Shown piece by piece: positions 33,681-41,109 of a stretch of DNA of 64,000 nt (position 1 is the stretch's first letter; each line of letters opens with the position of its first letter). The stretch is taken from positions 31,599,602 through 31,663,601 of the forward strand of contig CM019707.1 of the NCBI GenBank assembly GCA_009760885.1, in the 5' to 3' direction. Source of the stretch: Achatina immaculata. Taxonomy: Eukaryota; Mollusca; Gastropoda; Stylommatophora; Achatinidae. The position numbers and the translations under genes are program-made. The notes beneath the pieces are model-generated. The model saw only the letters and a program-made list of their open reading frames with translations, made no database searches and had not been told where the DNA came from.

Positions 33681-34793
33681 CAATAATAACAGTAACAGTA
33701 GCAGTAGCAGTAGTAGTAGTAGTAGAATAAAGGCTACGGATAACCAGAAAATTCTACATTAATCGTCTCAATATAAATTACAATTACAGGAAAAATCAGT
33801 AGCACAGTGGTTAAATAGCAGCAGCACACTAGTGAAAACATTAACAACGCAGTGAACACAAACCAAACAGGTGACGAGAGATCATAGAAGAACCTGGCAG
33901 GAGCATCACAGAGCCCAGACAACAACAACAACAACAACAAAACTAGGACAAGATCCAAAGGAAAAATCAAGACAGCACTAACATTAAATAAACATTGAGG
34001 TATAACGAATGAAGTAAGTAGGAGACTAGAACGAGGCTAAAAGCGGCCTAACTTCTAGGGCCTGTAAACACCTGGGCTGAAGGAGAAATGAGAAGATGTA
34101 CGTAAGGCAACAAGGTGAAATGACTGAAGTAAAAATGTCTCTTTAAGATAACATGTAACTCTTCTTCTTCTGTCTCCCTGGAACTGACAGCTGGTGGTCT
34201 CTGCAGCCGATGTTGTAAAGTTTTGAGGCAGAACATCGTGTCGGATTGGGAGCGGGTCATGGCGGCTACTTTTTCAGTCCCGGAGGTGGAACTAAAAAGC
34301 AGGTGGTGTGCAGTACTTCTTTAACAGGTTCCACCACCATGGAGACCATGGCGATTTCCCCGTTAGCAAAGATATGTCTGTTACTGGGGGGTAGCAACGG
34401 AGAGGTGGGACAGGGTCTTGGTCAGCTATGGTTCGCCCAGCTTTAGCGTTAGCATGCCAGCTATTATTAGCTGATTGCCAAATAGAACATCGTGTTCCCC
34501 CTACCCATCCCCCTTCTCCCTCCCCCCTCCACCCATTGGTCGATCAAGATTTGGACAAAAATTCCAACCTGGCTAAACTTCAACGTTACATTCAACAGAA
34601 CCTCCCTGTTCTGATTATAAGGAACAAGGCGGTTCTTCACTGCTGGATGACCGTATATTTCATTCTGGAGGAGGATCATATCTTGCCGCGCTTTGCTCAT
34701 TGGTCGTTTATTAGAAGAGAAGGCGGAGCTCTGCGCTGTCAGGACTGTCACCATGGTCACAATAAACTCCAGAATGTTCATCGGCGGATTCAT
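19141..34793 (-). CDS. Cys-loop ligand-gated ion channel subunit (nicotinic-type), multi-exon gene, TM1-TM2 exon not found
   Basis: Five minus-strand exons (34569-34793, 32137-32270, 24939-25194, about 21345-21477, 19141-19648) read in order as one pentameric ligand-gated ion channel subunit: signal peptide, N-terminal helix, W-x-D-x-x-L-x-W segment, W-S-P loop, Cys-loop with 13 residues between cysteines, G-E-W and R-R-x-L-F-Y before TM1, then M-P-R-S, TM3, a cytoplasmic loop of about 100 residues and TM4 to a stop codon. Splice phases match at three junctions (0/0, 2/2, 0/0), which chance would rarely give. GEW, the W-x-D segment and the RRxLFY motif favour the nicotinic acetylcholine receptor branch. 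No adjacent cysteine pair is present in the loop-C region, so a non-alpha type subunit is likely. Most of TM1 and all of TM2 before its last residues are missing between 19655 and 21340, so the locus may be a pseudogene. The product would be a plasma-membrane channel subunit gated by a small transmitter; the ligand cannot be told. Confidence 0.85.
19649..20904 (-). other. Receptor intron interval where the TM1-TM2 exon is expected
   Basis: An exon of roughly 110-140 nt, entering in phase 1 and leaving in phase 2, should lie between 21340 and 19655. I read the minus strand of 19655-20035 and 20395-20904 in all frames and found no hydrophobic TM1 or TM2 pattern and no G-E-K-V-type linker. A short (ATC)n lies at 19793-19824. 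Confidence 0.6.
20036..20394 (-). mobile_element. LINE B, 5'-truncated, with perfect 12-bp target-site duplication
   Basis: The body at 20048-20382 encodes, on the minus strand, E-I-R-Q-M-T-E-Q-Q-P-V-S-W-V-I-R and G-R-R-K-R-G-R-P-R-E-T-L, ending L-R-A-L-C-D-V-stop. The tail is ATATAAG-like. The 12-bp sequence ggtacacctgat occurs at 20036-20047 and 20383-20394. It sits in an intron of the receptor gene, in the gene's orientation. Confidence 0.92.
20905..21344. repeat. 27-bp minisatellite, about 16 copies, abutting a receptor exon
   Basis: The unit starts cactcatacataccccacaa and ends tgttcag, with catatata and cattaata variants. On the minus strand each unit contains ggggtatgtatg, a good 5' splice-site match. 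The right edge is the last codon of the GEW/TM1 exon. Confidence 0.92.
21345..21477 (-). CDS. Receptor exon: GEW strand to start of TM1
   Basis: 133 nt, residues 206-249 plus one base. The acceptor AG is at 21479-21478 after ctcttttaatattctcgtcc, in phase 0 as required by the preceding exon. The translation reads AANVKGEWIVSDKM, then ADFRLRLHRRQLFYIVCIL. This is the pre-TM1 strand and the first residues of TM1. The 3' edge is uncertain. Family resemblance stops at I-V-C-I-L, where a 27-bp minisatellite begins. A weak GT at 21344-21343 and a better GTATGT at 21326-21325 both leave phase 1. Loop C has no vicinal cysteines, so this is not a classic alpha subunit. Confidence 0.8.
22020..22246 (-). 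mobile_element. LINE A 3' fragment
   Basis: Contains ctccctaacagcactcctgt, tgccctgctgctgatgcatc and the complement of the W-L-Q-D-I motif, ending at tatgtccaaaatatttaacc. Frames are broken. Confidence 0.85.
22381..23715 (-). mobile_element. LINE B, longest copy (reverse transcriptase core to 3' end)
   Basis: In minus-strand order: S-D-C-N-N-W-R-G-V-T-L-I-S, E-E-Q-A-G-F-R-K-G-R-S-C, D-F-K-K-A-F-D, M-K-Q-G-C-I-L-S-P-L-L-F, L-E-D-L-D-F-A-D-D-I (FADD at 23173-23184), I-N-K-D-K-T-K-I-M-K, A-Y-L-G-S-Y-I-D-Q-D-G-D and a broken R-P-C-E-T-L C-terminus. This is a complete order of RTE-like reverse transcriptase blocks, but the ORF needs several frame changes. The tail is ATATAAG-like at 22381-22402. 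Confidence 0.92.
23851..24224. other. Unannotated stretch
   Basis: No exon or repeat is recognised. Confidence 0.45.
24225..24636 (+). mobile_element. LINE A 3' fragment
   Basis: Plus-strand order: cttaacaaaacagctgagaa (L-N-K-T-A-E-K), tccatactacaagaacttaa, aagaaggctggctagtaaag, the W-L-Q-D-I-V-D-D-L block and aagttccacaaggacatgca. Frames are broken. Confidence 0.88.
24640..24840 (+). mobile_element. tRNA-derived SINE
   Basis: The A box region is tagcaaagtggctagcacac and the B box is ggttcaagtcc (24707-24717). The body is similar to the SINE at 9462-9686 (aaatgggtactcgactcctc against its complement). No target-site duplication was identified. Confidence 0.7.
24939..25194 (-). CDS. Receptor exon: W-S-P loop and Cys-loop
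   Basis: 256 nt, residues 120-205. The acceptor AG is at 25196-25195 after a pyrimidine-rich tract (ctctttcattatct), and the donor is ATT/GTAAGA with GT at 24938-24937. It begins I-W-S-P-T-L-N-V-V-N-A, matching loop A of nicotinic receptors. The Cys-loop is Cys165 and Cys179 with PLNLHYYPMDTQE between them, including the invariant Pro-x-Asp. N150-G-T is a glycosylation sequon. The exon starts in phase 2 and ends in phase 0. An open frame continues past the donor for about 20 codons, but it loses all family resemblance there. Confidence 0.9.
25390..25710. repeat. 21-bp minisatellite, about 14 copies
   Basis: The unit is aagtataaagggaagaattt plus c, with gcgtaaatagaa variants. It lies upstream of the Cys-loop exon in the same intron. 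Confidence 0.92.
25790..26405 (+). mobile_element. LINE C 3' region
   Basis: Plus-strand frames read G-T-E-L-K-Q-V-D-R-F-K, I-L-F-Y-G-C-E-A-W-S-M-N-K, M-E-I-W-F-I-R-R-M and F-I-G-H-F-L-R-R-G-K-L-E, then a charged C-terminus. Stops occur in each frame. It ends in a (TTGA)n tail at 26406-26437. Confidence 0.88.
26406..26437. repeat. (TTGA)n microsatellite, LINE C tail
   Basis: Seven gattgatt-type units directly at the LINE C 3' end. Confidence 0.88.
26438..26885. other. Unannotated AT-rich stretch
   Basis: Nothing recognised. Confidence 0.5.
26886..27305. repeat. About 17-bp AT-rich tandem repeat interrupted by a SINE tail and a LINE
   Basis: Degenerate units such as gttatatatgacatagt flank a SINE-like fragment (26985-27035; gggatacggtgttaggcccg) and LINE A (27085-27241). 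Confidence 0.78.
27085..27241 (-). mobile_element. LINE A stub with 8-bp target-site duplication
   Basis: Only the last 140 bp of LINE A, from the W-L-Q-D-I block to the (AATG)n tail. The 8-bp sequence ttagggtt flanks it (27085-27092 and 27234-27241). Confidence 0.85.
27370..28030 (+). mobile_element. Two LINE A fragments head to tail
   Basis: The first (27370-27752) runs through the G-R-P-R-R-R-W-L-Q-D-I block to its aatgaatgaatg end. A second copy starts at once at 27755 (C-E-T-W-T-I-N-K-T-A-E-K) and stops near 28030. Frames are broken in both. Confidence 0.85.
28031..28489. other. Unannotated stretch
   Basis: Nothing recognised. Confidence 0.5.
28490..30190. repeat. 47-bp minisatellite, about 36 copies
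   Basis: The unit starts cattctattcagtaaaaagc and has three variable positions: aaacactgcc or aaacccggcc or aaacacagcc; gtgc or gtac; and cccacaac or cccccaac. The left 300 bp holds the divergent variants, and the centre is nearly homogeneous. It lies inside a receptor intron. Confidence 0.97.
30225..30385 (+). mobile_element. LINE A 3' stub
   Basis: Reads G-R-P-R-R-R-W-L-Q-D-I-V-D-N-L through R-A-V-R-D to the gacatgcagatgactgactg end. It abuts the right edge of the 47-bp array. Confidence 0.87.
30386..30694. other. Unannotated intron stretch
   Basis: Nothing recognised. Confidence 0.45.
30695..31475 (-). mobile_element. LINE A, 5'-truncated at the catalytic box
   Basis: Minus strand: R-Y-A-D-D-T-V-L-L-S (YADD at 31449-31460), E-S-F-E-Y-L, R-R-T-S-I-A-L-K-K-V-K-Q-I-K-N-L-W-R-G, F-P-I-A-T-Y-A-C-E-T-W, G-R-P-R-R-R-W-L-Q-D-I and the (AATG)n tail near 30695. 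Frames change at least twice. Confidence 0.9.
31473..31585. repeat. 57-bp tandem duplication at the LINE A 5' edge
   Basis: taatagtctaattaccctag at 31473 recurs at 31530 with one base change. Both copies are followed by gttagcattttttt. Confidence 0.85.
31598..31752. repeat. Degenerate ~30-bp tandem repeat, about 5 copies
   Basis: Repeated cagaatgttct with ggaactgtg-type spacers. Confidence 0.65.
31868..31927. other. Perfect 28-bp inverted repeat with a 4-base loop
   Basis: Arms 31868-31895 and 31900-31927 are exact reverse complements, with loop tctt between. Arm outer ends are A8/T8, and the core includes gaacaatagaatcggtatag. It is in the intron between the first two receptor exons, about 130 bp before a region of unique sequence leading to the second exon. 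Confidence 0.93.
32137..32270 (-). CDS. Receptor exon: LDE and W-x-D-x-x-L-x-W segment
   Basis: 134 nt, residues 76-119 plus two bases. The acceptor AG is at 32272-32271 after ttgacc, and the donor is AAAG/GTTTGT with GT at 32136-32135. The translation contains VFGLDEVTEIVDSF, then MWEDKDLGWRPEMYSGIKDV. This is the conserved Cys-loop receptor signature W-x-D-x-x-L-x-W-x-P-x-x-Y-x-G-I-x-x-V. The exon starts in phase 0 and ends in phase 2, and both fit its neighbours: the split codon AG+A gives Arg before I-W-S-P of the next exon. A 31-bp minisatellite begins about 50 bp upstream of the acceptor, unusually close to a branch-point region. Confidence 0.85.
32318..32700. repeat. 31-bp minisatellite, about 11 copies, close to an exon
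   Basis: The unit starts tggttgtaggagatgttgtg. It is most regular next to the exon at 32137-32270 and decays toward 32830. Confidence 0.9.
32701..33009. other. Unannotated stretch with decayed minisatellite units
   Basis: Sparse tgtaggaaaag and gatgtcatt motifs remain from the neighbouring array. Confidence 0.5.
33010..33733. repeat. (TAG)n arrays with a 280-bp tandem duplication
   Basis: TAG/CAG arrays. The spacer starting attgtgttggcggaatacaa occurs at about 33077 and 33357, giving a 280-bp period, so array plus spacer was duplicated as a block. Confidence 0.93.
33734..34164. other. Unannotated stretch with a short (AAC)n
   Basis: An AAC tract lies at about 33919-33940. No exon is recognised. 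Confidence 0.5.
34165..34445 (-). repeat. Dispersed repeat DR1
   Basis: Reverse complement of the DR1 blocks: gcagccgatgttgtaaagtt, gggagcgggtcatggcggct, tccaccaccatggagaccat, gacagggtcttggtcagcta. Confidence 0.85.
34569..34793 (-). CDS. Receptor exon: start codon, signal peptide and N-terminal helix
   Basis: It encodes 75 residues. Residues 1-20 are a hydrophobic signal peptide beginning MNPPMNILEF, followed by a segment with the nicotinic N-terminal pattern: a helix (ARQDMILLQNEIYG), then a strand ending LLNVTLKFSQ. N68-V-T is a glycosylation sequon. I chose the Met at 34793 because the signal peptide starts there. A possible acceptor (tttcag, AG at 34803-34802) lies just upstream, so a 5' UTR exon may exist further out. 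The donor is AG/GTTGGA with GT at 34568-34567, leaving phase 0. It joins directly to the exon at 32270, giving a F-S-Q-V-F-G-L-D-E reading that matches the family pattern at this point. A DR1 dispersed repeat lies about 120 bp downstream in the intron. Confidence 0.82.
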
Positions 34794-34801
34794 CTTCGCT
34801 G

Positions 34802-35562
34802 CTGAAATAAATGTAATTAATGTTGCTGAATCTTGCAGCTGAAAGTAGAAATATGAAAACATTTATTAAGTCAAAAGATGAAATATTTGTGATAAAATTC
34901 ATGAAATATTTTATGGAATCACAGAAGACCAGGATTACCCGGCGTTGGCCGGGTAGACTGAATGCAGAACGAAGCCTACCACGTGCACACTTTTTTTCGG
35001 GCTGGGAGTAGAAGAACGATTGTGAATCTATTTTCAGGTATGGGCAGTGGGTTAAAGACCAGATGCTGTAGATCCAAATGTTTAAAAATGGTACTTAGCA
35101 ACACATGCGCATCAGAACTTGAAGAATATTTGTCTAAAAACTGAGAAGTGTAGGAATATACGGATCACATGGCTCTCTGAGCATAAAGGAAATAACTTAT
35201 GAATATTGGTCTAAAAAGTACTGCAGTACATCAAAGGTCAAAGCAGGTAAATTGTACAAAAGATAACTTTTGAAACTGCGCCATGTGTTCATGTTTGCTA
35301 TCAGGCCGTCGTGATTCTTAGACAAGGCTAATGAATGTGGATAAGGCTATGACTCTGAAAAGCCGTTAATGTTCGCATCCAAAGCTTGTGTCCAGTGAGG
35401 CTACCCAACTGGCCTAATGGCAACACAGCACTTGCTTGCACTAAGGGTGACAACTTGGGCAGGAAGTGCAGTGAAAGAACGGGGCAGTTTTTCTTTTTAG
35501 GAAATGTTTCCTCTACTCTGAGGTATAGAGATGTTGCTGCAGGGAAGCGTCTTGTTGTTGTT
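34802..35562. other. Upstream region of the receptor start exon
   Basis: No exon is recognised. It contains a short perfect hairpin, tacccggc-gttg-gccgggta, at 34936-34955. A promoter cannot be pointed to from sequence alone. Confidence 0.5.
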
Positions 35563-36105
35563 GCTCTACCACCACCACCACCACTACCACCACCACCAGC
35601 ACCACCACTACCACCACCACCAACACCATCATCTCCATCACCACCACCACCACTATCACCATCACCTCCACCACCACCACTACCATTACCACCACCTCCA
35701 CCACCACCATCACCATTAACACCACCACTACCACCACCACCATCACCACCACTACCACCACCTCCACCACCAACATCACAATCACCTTCACCACTACCAC
35801 CACCATTACCACCACCACCACTATAACCACTACCACTACCATCACCATCACCTAGACCACCACCACTACCATTACCACCACCACCACTACCATTACCACC
35901 ATCACCACTACCACCACCACCACCACTACCACTACCACCGCCACCACCACTACCACTATCACCACCATCACTACCACCACCACTACCACCACCACTACCA
36001 CCACCACCATCATCACTACCACCACTACCACTACCACCATCATCATCATCATCATAATTATCTGCTTCTTCTTCTTCTACTTCTTCTTCTACTTCTTCTT
36101 TTCCT
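35563..36105. repeat. (CCA)n array followed by (TTC)n
   Basis: About 490 bp of CCA/CTA/TCA triplets, then cttcttcttctac units at 36060-36105. Proline and histidine open frames here are repeat translations. Confidence 0.96.
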
Positions 36106-36429
36106 AAGAATGAGTGAACTCTTCCCTCTCGTGCCTTATTCCTTGATCTTGTCCTAGTCCAGCCCTCTTTTTTTCTGAAGAGGGGAGGGGGACATGTTTC
36201 CTCTGTCTACATGTCTGGAGGACATGGAAGAGGCGGACTAATGTAACACAAGATCCTCTCTATTAGGCCTTTTCCTCACCCTGGATCTCTCATATAAACT
36301 GAGCTGTGAACTTTAAGGATAAAATGCTGCATGGAACTTTCATTGGATGGCCACCGAAATCTGATCTGAGAAAAACGAGTACACAGAACCTTTCCTACCT
36401 GTGTGCTTGATCTTAATGATCAAGTGTGT
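36106..36429. other. Unannotated stretch
   Basis: Nothing recognised. Confidence 0.5.
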
Positions 36430-36812
36430 GTTTGAAAAAGAAAACAATAATTTATAACCTTACACGTCTTTTAATAGAAAGCAGTCAAATGTTGCGAATC
36501 CCCTGGACAGCAAAAATAACTAATGAAGAATGTATGAGAAGAGCTGGAGAGACAAAAGACCTTGTCAAAAAGATAAGAGAGAGACAATGTACTTTCACAG
36601 GACATGCAATGAGAAGAGGGGGCATTGAAAATATTATAACAACAGGAAAAATAGAAGGAAGAAGATCAAGAGGAAGACCAAGAGAAATGATACTGGACAG
36701 TCTGACGGGATGGTGTGAGAGGAGATCACCAACTGAGCTGATGGCCTGCATGAAGGATCGCGTACTCTGGAGAAGCCAGTCGGCACGGCACATGATGATG
36801 ATGATGATAGTC
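36430..36812 (+). mobile_element. LINE C 3' fragment, open frame
   Basis: The frame reads M-L-R-I-P-W-T-A-K-I-T-N-E-E, R-Q-C-T-F-T-G-H-A-M-R-R-G, E-G-R-R-S-R-G-R-P-R-E and the end R-H-M-M-M-M. It is open from 36426 to 36854 but starts in the middle of the retrotransposon ORF. Its tail is (GAT)n. Confidence 0.85.
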
Positions 36813-38279
36813 AAATATTTGCAAAATAATGAGCAAAGAAATCAATTTGGATGAACATGTATCTTACCAAAAAAAAAAAAGTAATAAAACAACAGAAGCT
36901 ATAGCCCAGTCTTTCGACCAAAAGCCTTCATCAACGTCAATATAAAAAGTAATACATACTTATCTTTCGCCTTCTTTTACAACGAATATGAAAATCATTT
37001 CACCGGAAATTATGAACAGCGACTCTAAAGTGTAAGATCTGGTCATATCTTTCGAAATTTAGGCAACGAAAATGTAAAAGTAATGACCTATAACAGTACC
37101 TAAACTATGAATGACCTAAATTATAATTAACTAGAAACGTTAAGTAAATGCAAGACAACAGCGGGGAAATGTCCAGGTTTTGTGGCAGAGACCTTCAAAT
37201 CTTCGAACACTTCTCTTCCATGGCACGCCAACATCCACGTTTTATCGATACGTTAATTTCAAACGTTGATAGCCCCAGTCTGTATCGATACCAGAACTAT
37301 GCTTTATGGCTTCTTCTTTTTTTTTAAAAAACAAAATCGGGTCTGTATCGATACTAGCGTTTTGTTTTATCGTGTCTTTGTTAACCAAATCACGTTATGT
37401 CACTGGCTAGTGCTTGTTAGCTCAGGCCCGTTGTCATGACAACTAACCTTTTAATCATTTATATTTGCTGAACTCTTCAGGCAGAAATGCTGCCAAACCG
37501 AAGCTTTTCAACGAAATGTTCTACAGCTTTACAACGAAATAGAACAAAAAGTTAAGCTGTATAATATCAAGTTAATGTTATGCGAGTTAGTACATACAAC
37601 ACTTACTGAAAGATGTGATTTATACGTACACCACAATTGATATGTCCTCAGAAACTGGGGCCTCAGTTTCTCTTTCATGAAAGTAGAACCACATAAATCT
37701 GGCAATATACCCCGGGAGAGGGGGGGGGGTTTGTTAATAAAATGAATCTTTCAAATGAAAGCAAACTCATGGTGTACTTCACATGTTTTCATTTGCTTTC
37801 ATATGCTTTCGTATGCTTTCATTTGCTTGTATAAATGTCTACCTTAGGAAGGCAAACCAGGTAACTGTGTTATCGTATCCGCATATCACACTTTGGATGT
37901 CATATATCTGCTGGAGAAGTGATAGCTCAGCATCTTGCTGCAGGACTGTCTGTCTTTGCAAAAGAGAAGCAAAGTTTCAGTTTTCAGTATTAGGTTCTTT
38001 GTATCATTGTGAACGAGATACTCCCATAATGGCTCCACCGCCTGTGCCAGTGAATATCGCACAGAAGGTTCCTCGATGGTCCTTCGTATCGGTCCTTGAT
38101 GATGTGACCCTGTGAGGACGCCATTTTTGGAAGCACAAAAGTCGAGATTCGAGACTAGTCTGCGGTGGTCTGCGCACGAACTCTGTACAGTAACTAAAGT
38201 AAGAGAACAAATTTTTGTAGGATTAGACCTGGAAAAAATCATAGACAAAGCACTTTAGTGAGACGTGAGAGAAAGAAAA
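36813..38279. other. Long unannotated stretch
   Basis: No exon or repeat is firmly recognised. Two gtctgtatcgatac motifs 59 bp apart (37280 and 37339) and a run of ten G (37721-37730) are present. Overlapping open frames of 110-120 codons at 37783-38248 on both strands show no family features. Confidence 0.5.
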
Positions 38280-38390
38280 ATCACAAGAGAATTACCTGGG
38301 ATTCGAACACGGACTCCGGTAGGACGAGCAGCCGTCTAGCCACGAGAGAACAGCGTACTATCGACTTAGCCAACTAGCACCCCTAACTAA
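38280..38390 (-). mobile_element. tRNA-derived SINE head
   Basis: Minus strand: gggtgctagttggctaagtc (A box region) and gttcgaatccc (B box; complement of 38298-38308), in tRNA-like spacing. The acceptor stem does not pair, so it is not a tRNA gene. Confidence 0.65.
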
Positions 38391-38838
38391 GGCCCCGAGC
38401 CGAACCAGGACACGCATAGACCATGATAGTTCACTTTTGGCCGGATTGACAAACAAGTCAAACCGTCAAAGTTGTTCATGCGAAGTTCACAGCTAACAAC
38501 GGTGCCATAGCACTCATCTCAGTCGCTCGGCACACAGACTCGACCTCCATCTTGGAAGAAATGACGACACTGTGGTTCATTTGGATCCAGTCTGCTCCAC
38601 GGTCAATCAAACTGCATGGAGCCACCACAGGACGCAAGCACCTTCAACCGGCAGAGCAGAAATTCAACTCCACATCCGACGCTGCAGCAGCCTGACGGTT
38701 GCTCCTGAGAGCATGAAACCGCTGTTGCTGAACCGGAAGTCGGCAAAAGACGTTTACATGGTCAGTAACAGTACCAGCCAGACCCAGCTTTAGGGCGGTG
38801 ATGACAACCTGGAACGGACAATCGTGTTCTTCAAGAAT
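38391..38838. other. Unannotated GC-richer stretch
   Basis: Composition is more balanced than its neighbours, and a 73-codon open frame (38572-38793, +) is present, but no domain is recognised. Confidence 0.4.
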
Positions 38839-38845
38839 ATCCAGT

Positions 38846-39340
38846 TTCTCTCTCTCTCTGAACCTTAAGTGCCCAGGGCACATGGGGCTTCCGCAAGGGT
38901 TTTCCACAAATGCCTGTCCTTCGCCTTTTTTTCTGCTCTTGCCCACGTGAGCCCTCTATTGCTCAACATCCTTTCTGTTGTTCTTCTCCATGTCTCTTTT
39001 GGTCTACCCTTACTTCTGTTCCCATGTGGTGTCCATCTTAGTGCTATTTTTGGTAGTGAGTTGTTAGTCATTCGGAGCACGTCCCAACCATCGCCAGCGT
39101 CTTTCCTCAATAATTGTCAGTGGTTTCATCTGCATTTCTGCTAATAAGATGTTATTTCTTATGGTGTTTGGCCAAAATATTTTTCTAATTCTTCGTAAAC
39201 ATTTAGTCTGGAAAGAATTCAACTTGTTTTCTATGGTCTTGGTGATTTTCCAAAATATCCAGTTTGATGTTTCAAAAATGTCAGAAGCAGAAGAAGAAGA
39301 AGAAGATGATGATGATGATGATGATGATTTGCACGGCAAG
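38846..39340 (-). mobile_element. LINE D, best copy
   Basis: Minus strand: L-N-S-F-Q-T-K-C-L-R-R-I, E-E-R-R-W-R-W-L-G-R and, in a second frame, R-M-T-N-N-S-L-P-K-I-A-L-R-W-T-P, K-G-R-P-K-E-T-W-R-R-T, L-W-K-T-L-A-E-A-P-C-A-L-G-T-stop. A (CT)n tract on the + strand at 38846-38860 is its (GA)n tail. A (GAA/GAT)n tract lies at the 5' edge. Confidence 0.87.
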
Positions 39341-40140
39341 TTCTAAATCAGATTTCTCTGTGGAGAAAGCAGCGTTCTGCAACTGGTTCTCCCTCTTATT
39401 CTTCTTCTTATTCTGGAGCTGCGAACGTGTGTCCTCGACAGATGGCTCCATGATCATCTTCAAGTTTAAACGTCGTATCAGACAGGGAAAAGAATACTCT
39501 GCTTTGCTTGAAATGTGGAACAGACACAGAGAGCAAGCTTTTTTACCAGACTCCACTACCCTGACAACTGTATTGAACTCTGCCTGGTTAACTAGACTGA
39601 AAAAAAAAACGCAACTAGGCGCCCTACGAAGAAGTTGACTAGACTCTTGACCAGACCTGGTTCATCCAGCCCAGATAAGTCCTCTGGCTTCCACTTCTGT
39701 GACTCAGCACAGAACAAAGGCCCACGCCCGCTGATGGTCTGAGGTTCCGTCTTAAACGAGACTTATCTCAAAGATCACAGGAGTACATTCAGTAGGACAT
39801 AAGTGGGGTGGGTGGGGGTGATCTTGGTGGTAGTTGCGAGCGAAGAAGAAGAAGAAGACAGCACCGCCATTTCTTGCTCCAACAAAAATGACATAAGCTA
39901 GACTTGCACTGGTTCTCAAAGTCTCAGGTCACGGTCCCCTCTTTTCAACCCAGGCTGAGCCCCAACCCTCATCTATATCATAATTCCGAAATGATTTTCA
40001 CCATTATATATGATTTTCACTATTATATATGATTTTCCTAAGGAAAAAAAATCATGCTTTGATAATAACAACAAAATCTTTGCTTTGGACTTTCTCACTA
40101 GGTTTCATCTGTTTTCCTGTTTTAGAACTACTGAGCTACA
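39341..40140. other. Unannotated stretch with a possible hAT terminus
   Basis: cactggttctcaaagtctca at about 39908 looks like one hAT-type end. No matching partner is found. No exon is seen. Confidence 0.45.
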
Positions 40141-40812
40141 CCAGTGGTTTTCAACACGTGGTTCGCCGACAACAGGCGGTCTCTGGGGTATTATCAGGTG
40201 GTCTGCGACTGCATTATCGATCTGGTATTTAGTGTCTCCTATTGCTTTAAAAACAGTTAGGGTTTATTATCATCATGATGCAGGTGAAGACTGTCCGAAT
40301 AGACAATCAGCGACTCATAGCTGATACGCTAGCGAAAGGATTAGCGAACCGTAGCTGAGCAAGACCCTATCCCATCTCTCCCGTGGTACCCACAGTAACA
40401 GGGTTAGCCTGGCTAACGGGGCAGGGATCGCCATAGTCCCCATGGTGGTGGAGTCTGCTAAAGAAACATTGCACACCCCCTGCTTTTTAGTTGTACTCCA
40501 GGACTGAAAAAACAGCTGCCATAACCCGCTCCCACACCGATACGATGCTGTGCCTCAACATCTCCACAGCATCGGCTGCAAAGAACACCAGCTCGCAGTT
40601 ACAGGGAGATAGCACAAGACAGGACAAGATCGTTCTTCACGATAGAGGTGCTGGAGAACATGTCTCTCCACAGTTTCCGATCTTTCATGTTCTGATGGTG
40701 TACCTCTCCCATGCCATTTTGAAGAGGTTTATGATATAAACTGGTGGGCTACAACAATACACGTATTCGGAAAAGTGGTCCTCGGATATAACAAAAGATT
40801 GAAAACCACTGG
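40141..40812. mobile_element. Non-autonomous hAT-like DNA transposon carrying a DR1 copy
   Basis: Terminal inverted repeats are perfect over 14 bp: ccagtggttttcaa (40141-40154) and ttgaaaaccactgg (40799-40812). Subterminal ggtggtctgcgac and gtggtcctcgg resemble hAT ends. There is no transposase ORF. DR1 occupies 40285-40615. An 8-bp flanking duplication is not evident. Confidence 0.7.
40285..40615 (+). repeat. Dispersed repeat DR1, reference copy
   Basis: The clearest copy: gcgactcatagctgatacgc, agaccctatcccatctctcc, cagggatcgccatagtcccc, atggtggtggagtctgctaa, caccccctgctttttagttg, gcctcaacatctccacagca and accagctcgcagttacaggg. It has no ORF. Confidence 0.85.
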
Positions 40813-41100
40813 CCTCTATAAGAACTAGGTGCTGTCGTAGAGAGAGCGAAAGAAACTGCAAAGAGTATCACAGATACCAGCAGGCAGTTCACTCTGTGAA
40901 CTCTGGAGATTTGCTCAACAACAAAACTGCCAAAAGCTCCATTCTCGTGACAACCAGATAAAGAAAATAGCCGAGGCTGTCAGAAAAACTGGGAGCATCC
41001 CTGGACTAATCAAAGAACAGGATCCTGGCCTGGCAAGGATGTTTATTCGCCTGTCAAACAGAAGGCGATAACGTTCGAGTCCAGGGGGGGGGGGAAGGGT
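40813..41100 (+). other. Possible coding fragment of unknown identity
   Basis: One plus frame reads F-A-Q-Q-Q-N-C-Q-K and then I-K-K-I-A-E-A-V-R-K-T-G-S-I-P-G-L-I-K-E, about 60 codons of balanced composition ending at 41070. Splice sites are not clear. It may be an old mobile-element ORF. Confidence 0.25.
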
Positions 41101-41109
41101 GGAGAAACA

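Noticed and set aside
35386..36055. Proline-rich 146-codon frame and valine-rich frames on the other strand
   Set aside because: They come from the CCA array. The lead of the plus frame shows no domain.
36426..36854. Complete small gene on the plus strand
   Set aside because: The frame is the C-terminal part of a LINE C reverse transcriptase ORF and starts in the middle of it.
37783..38248. Host exons in overlapping 110- and 120-codon frames
   Set aside because: No domain, no convincing splice sites, and both strands are open equally.
38280..38390. tRNA gene on the minus strand
   Set aside because: Polymerase III boxes are present, but the acceptor stem does not pair and the anticodon arm is distorted, so a SINE head is the better call.
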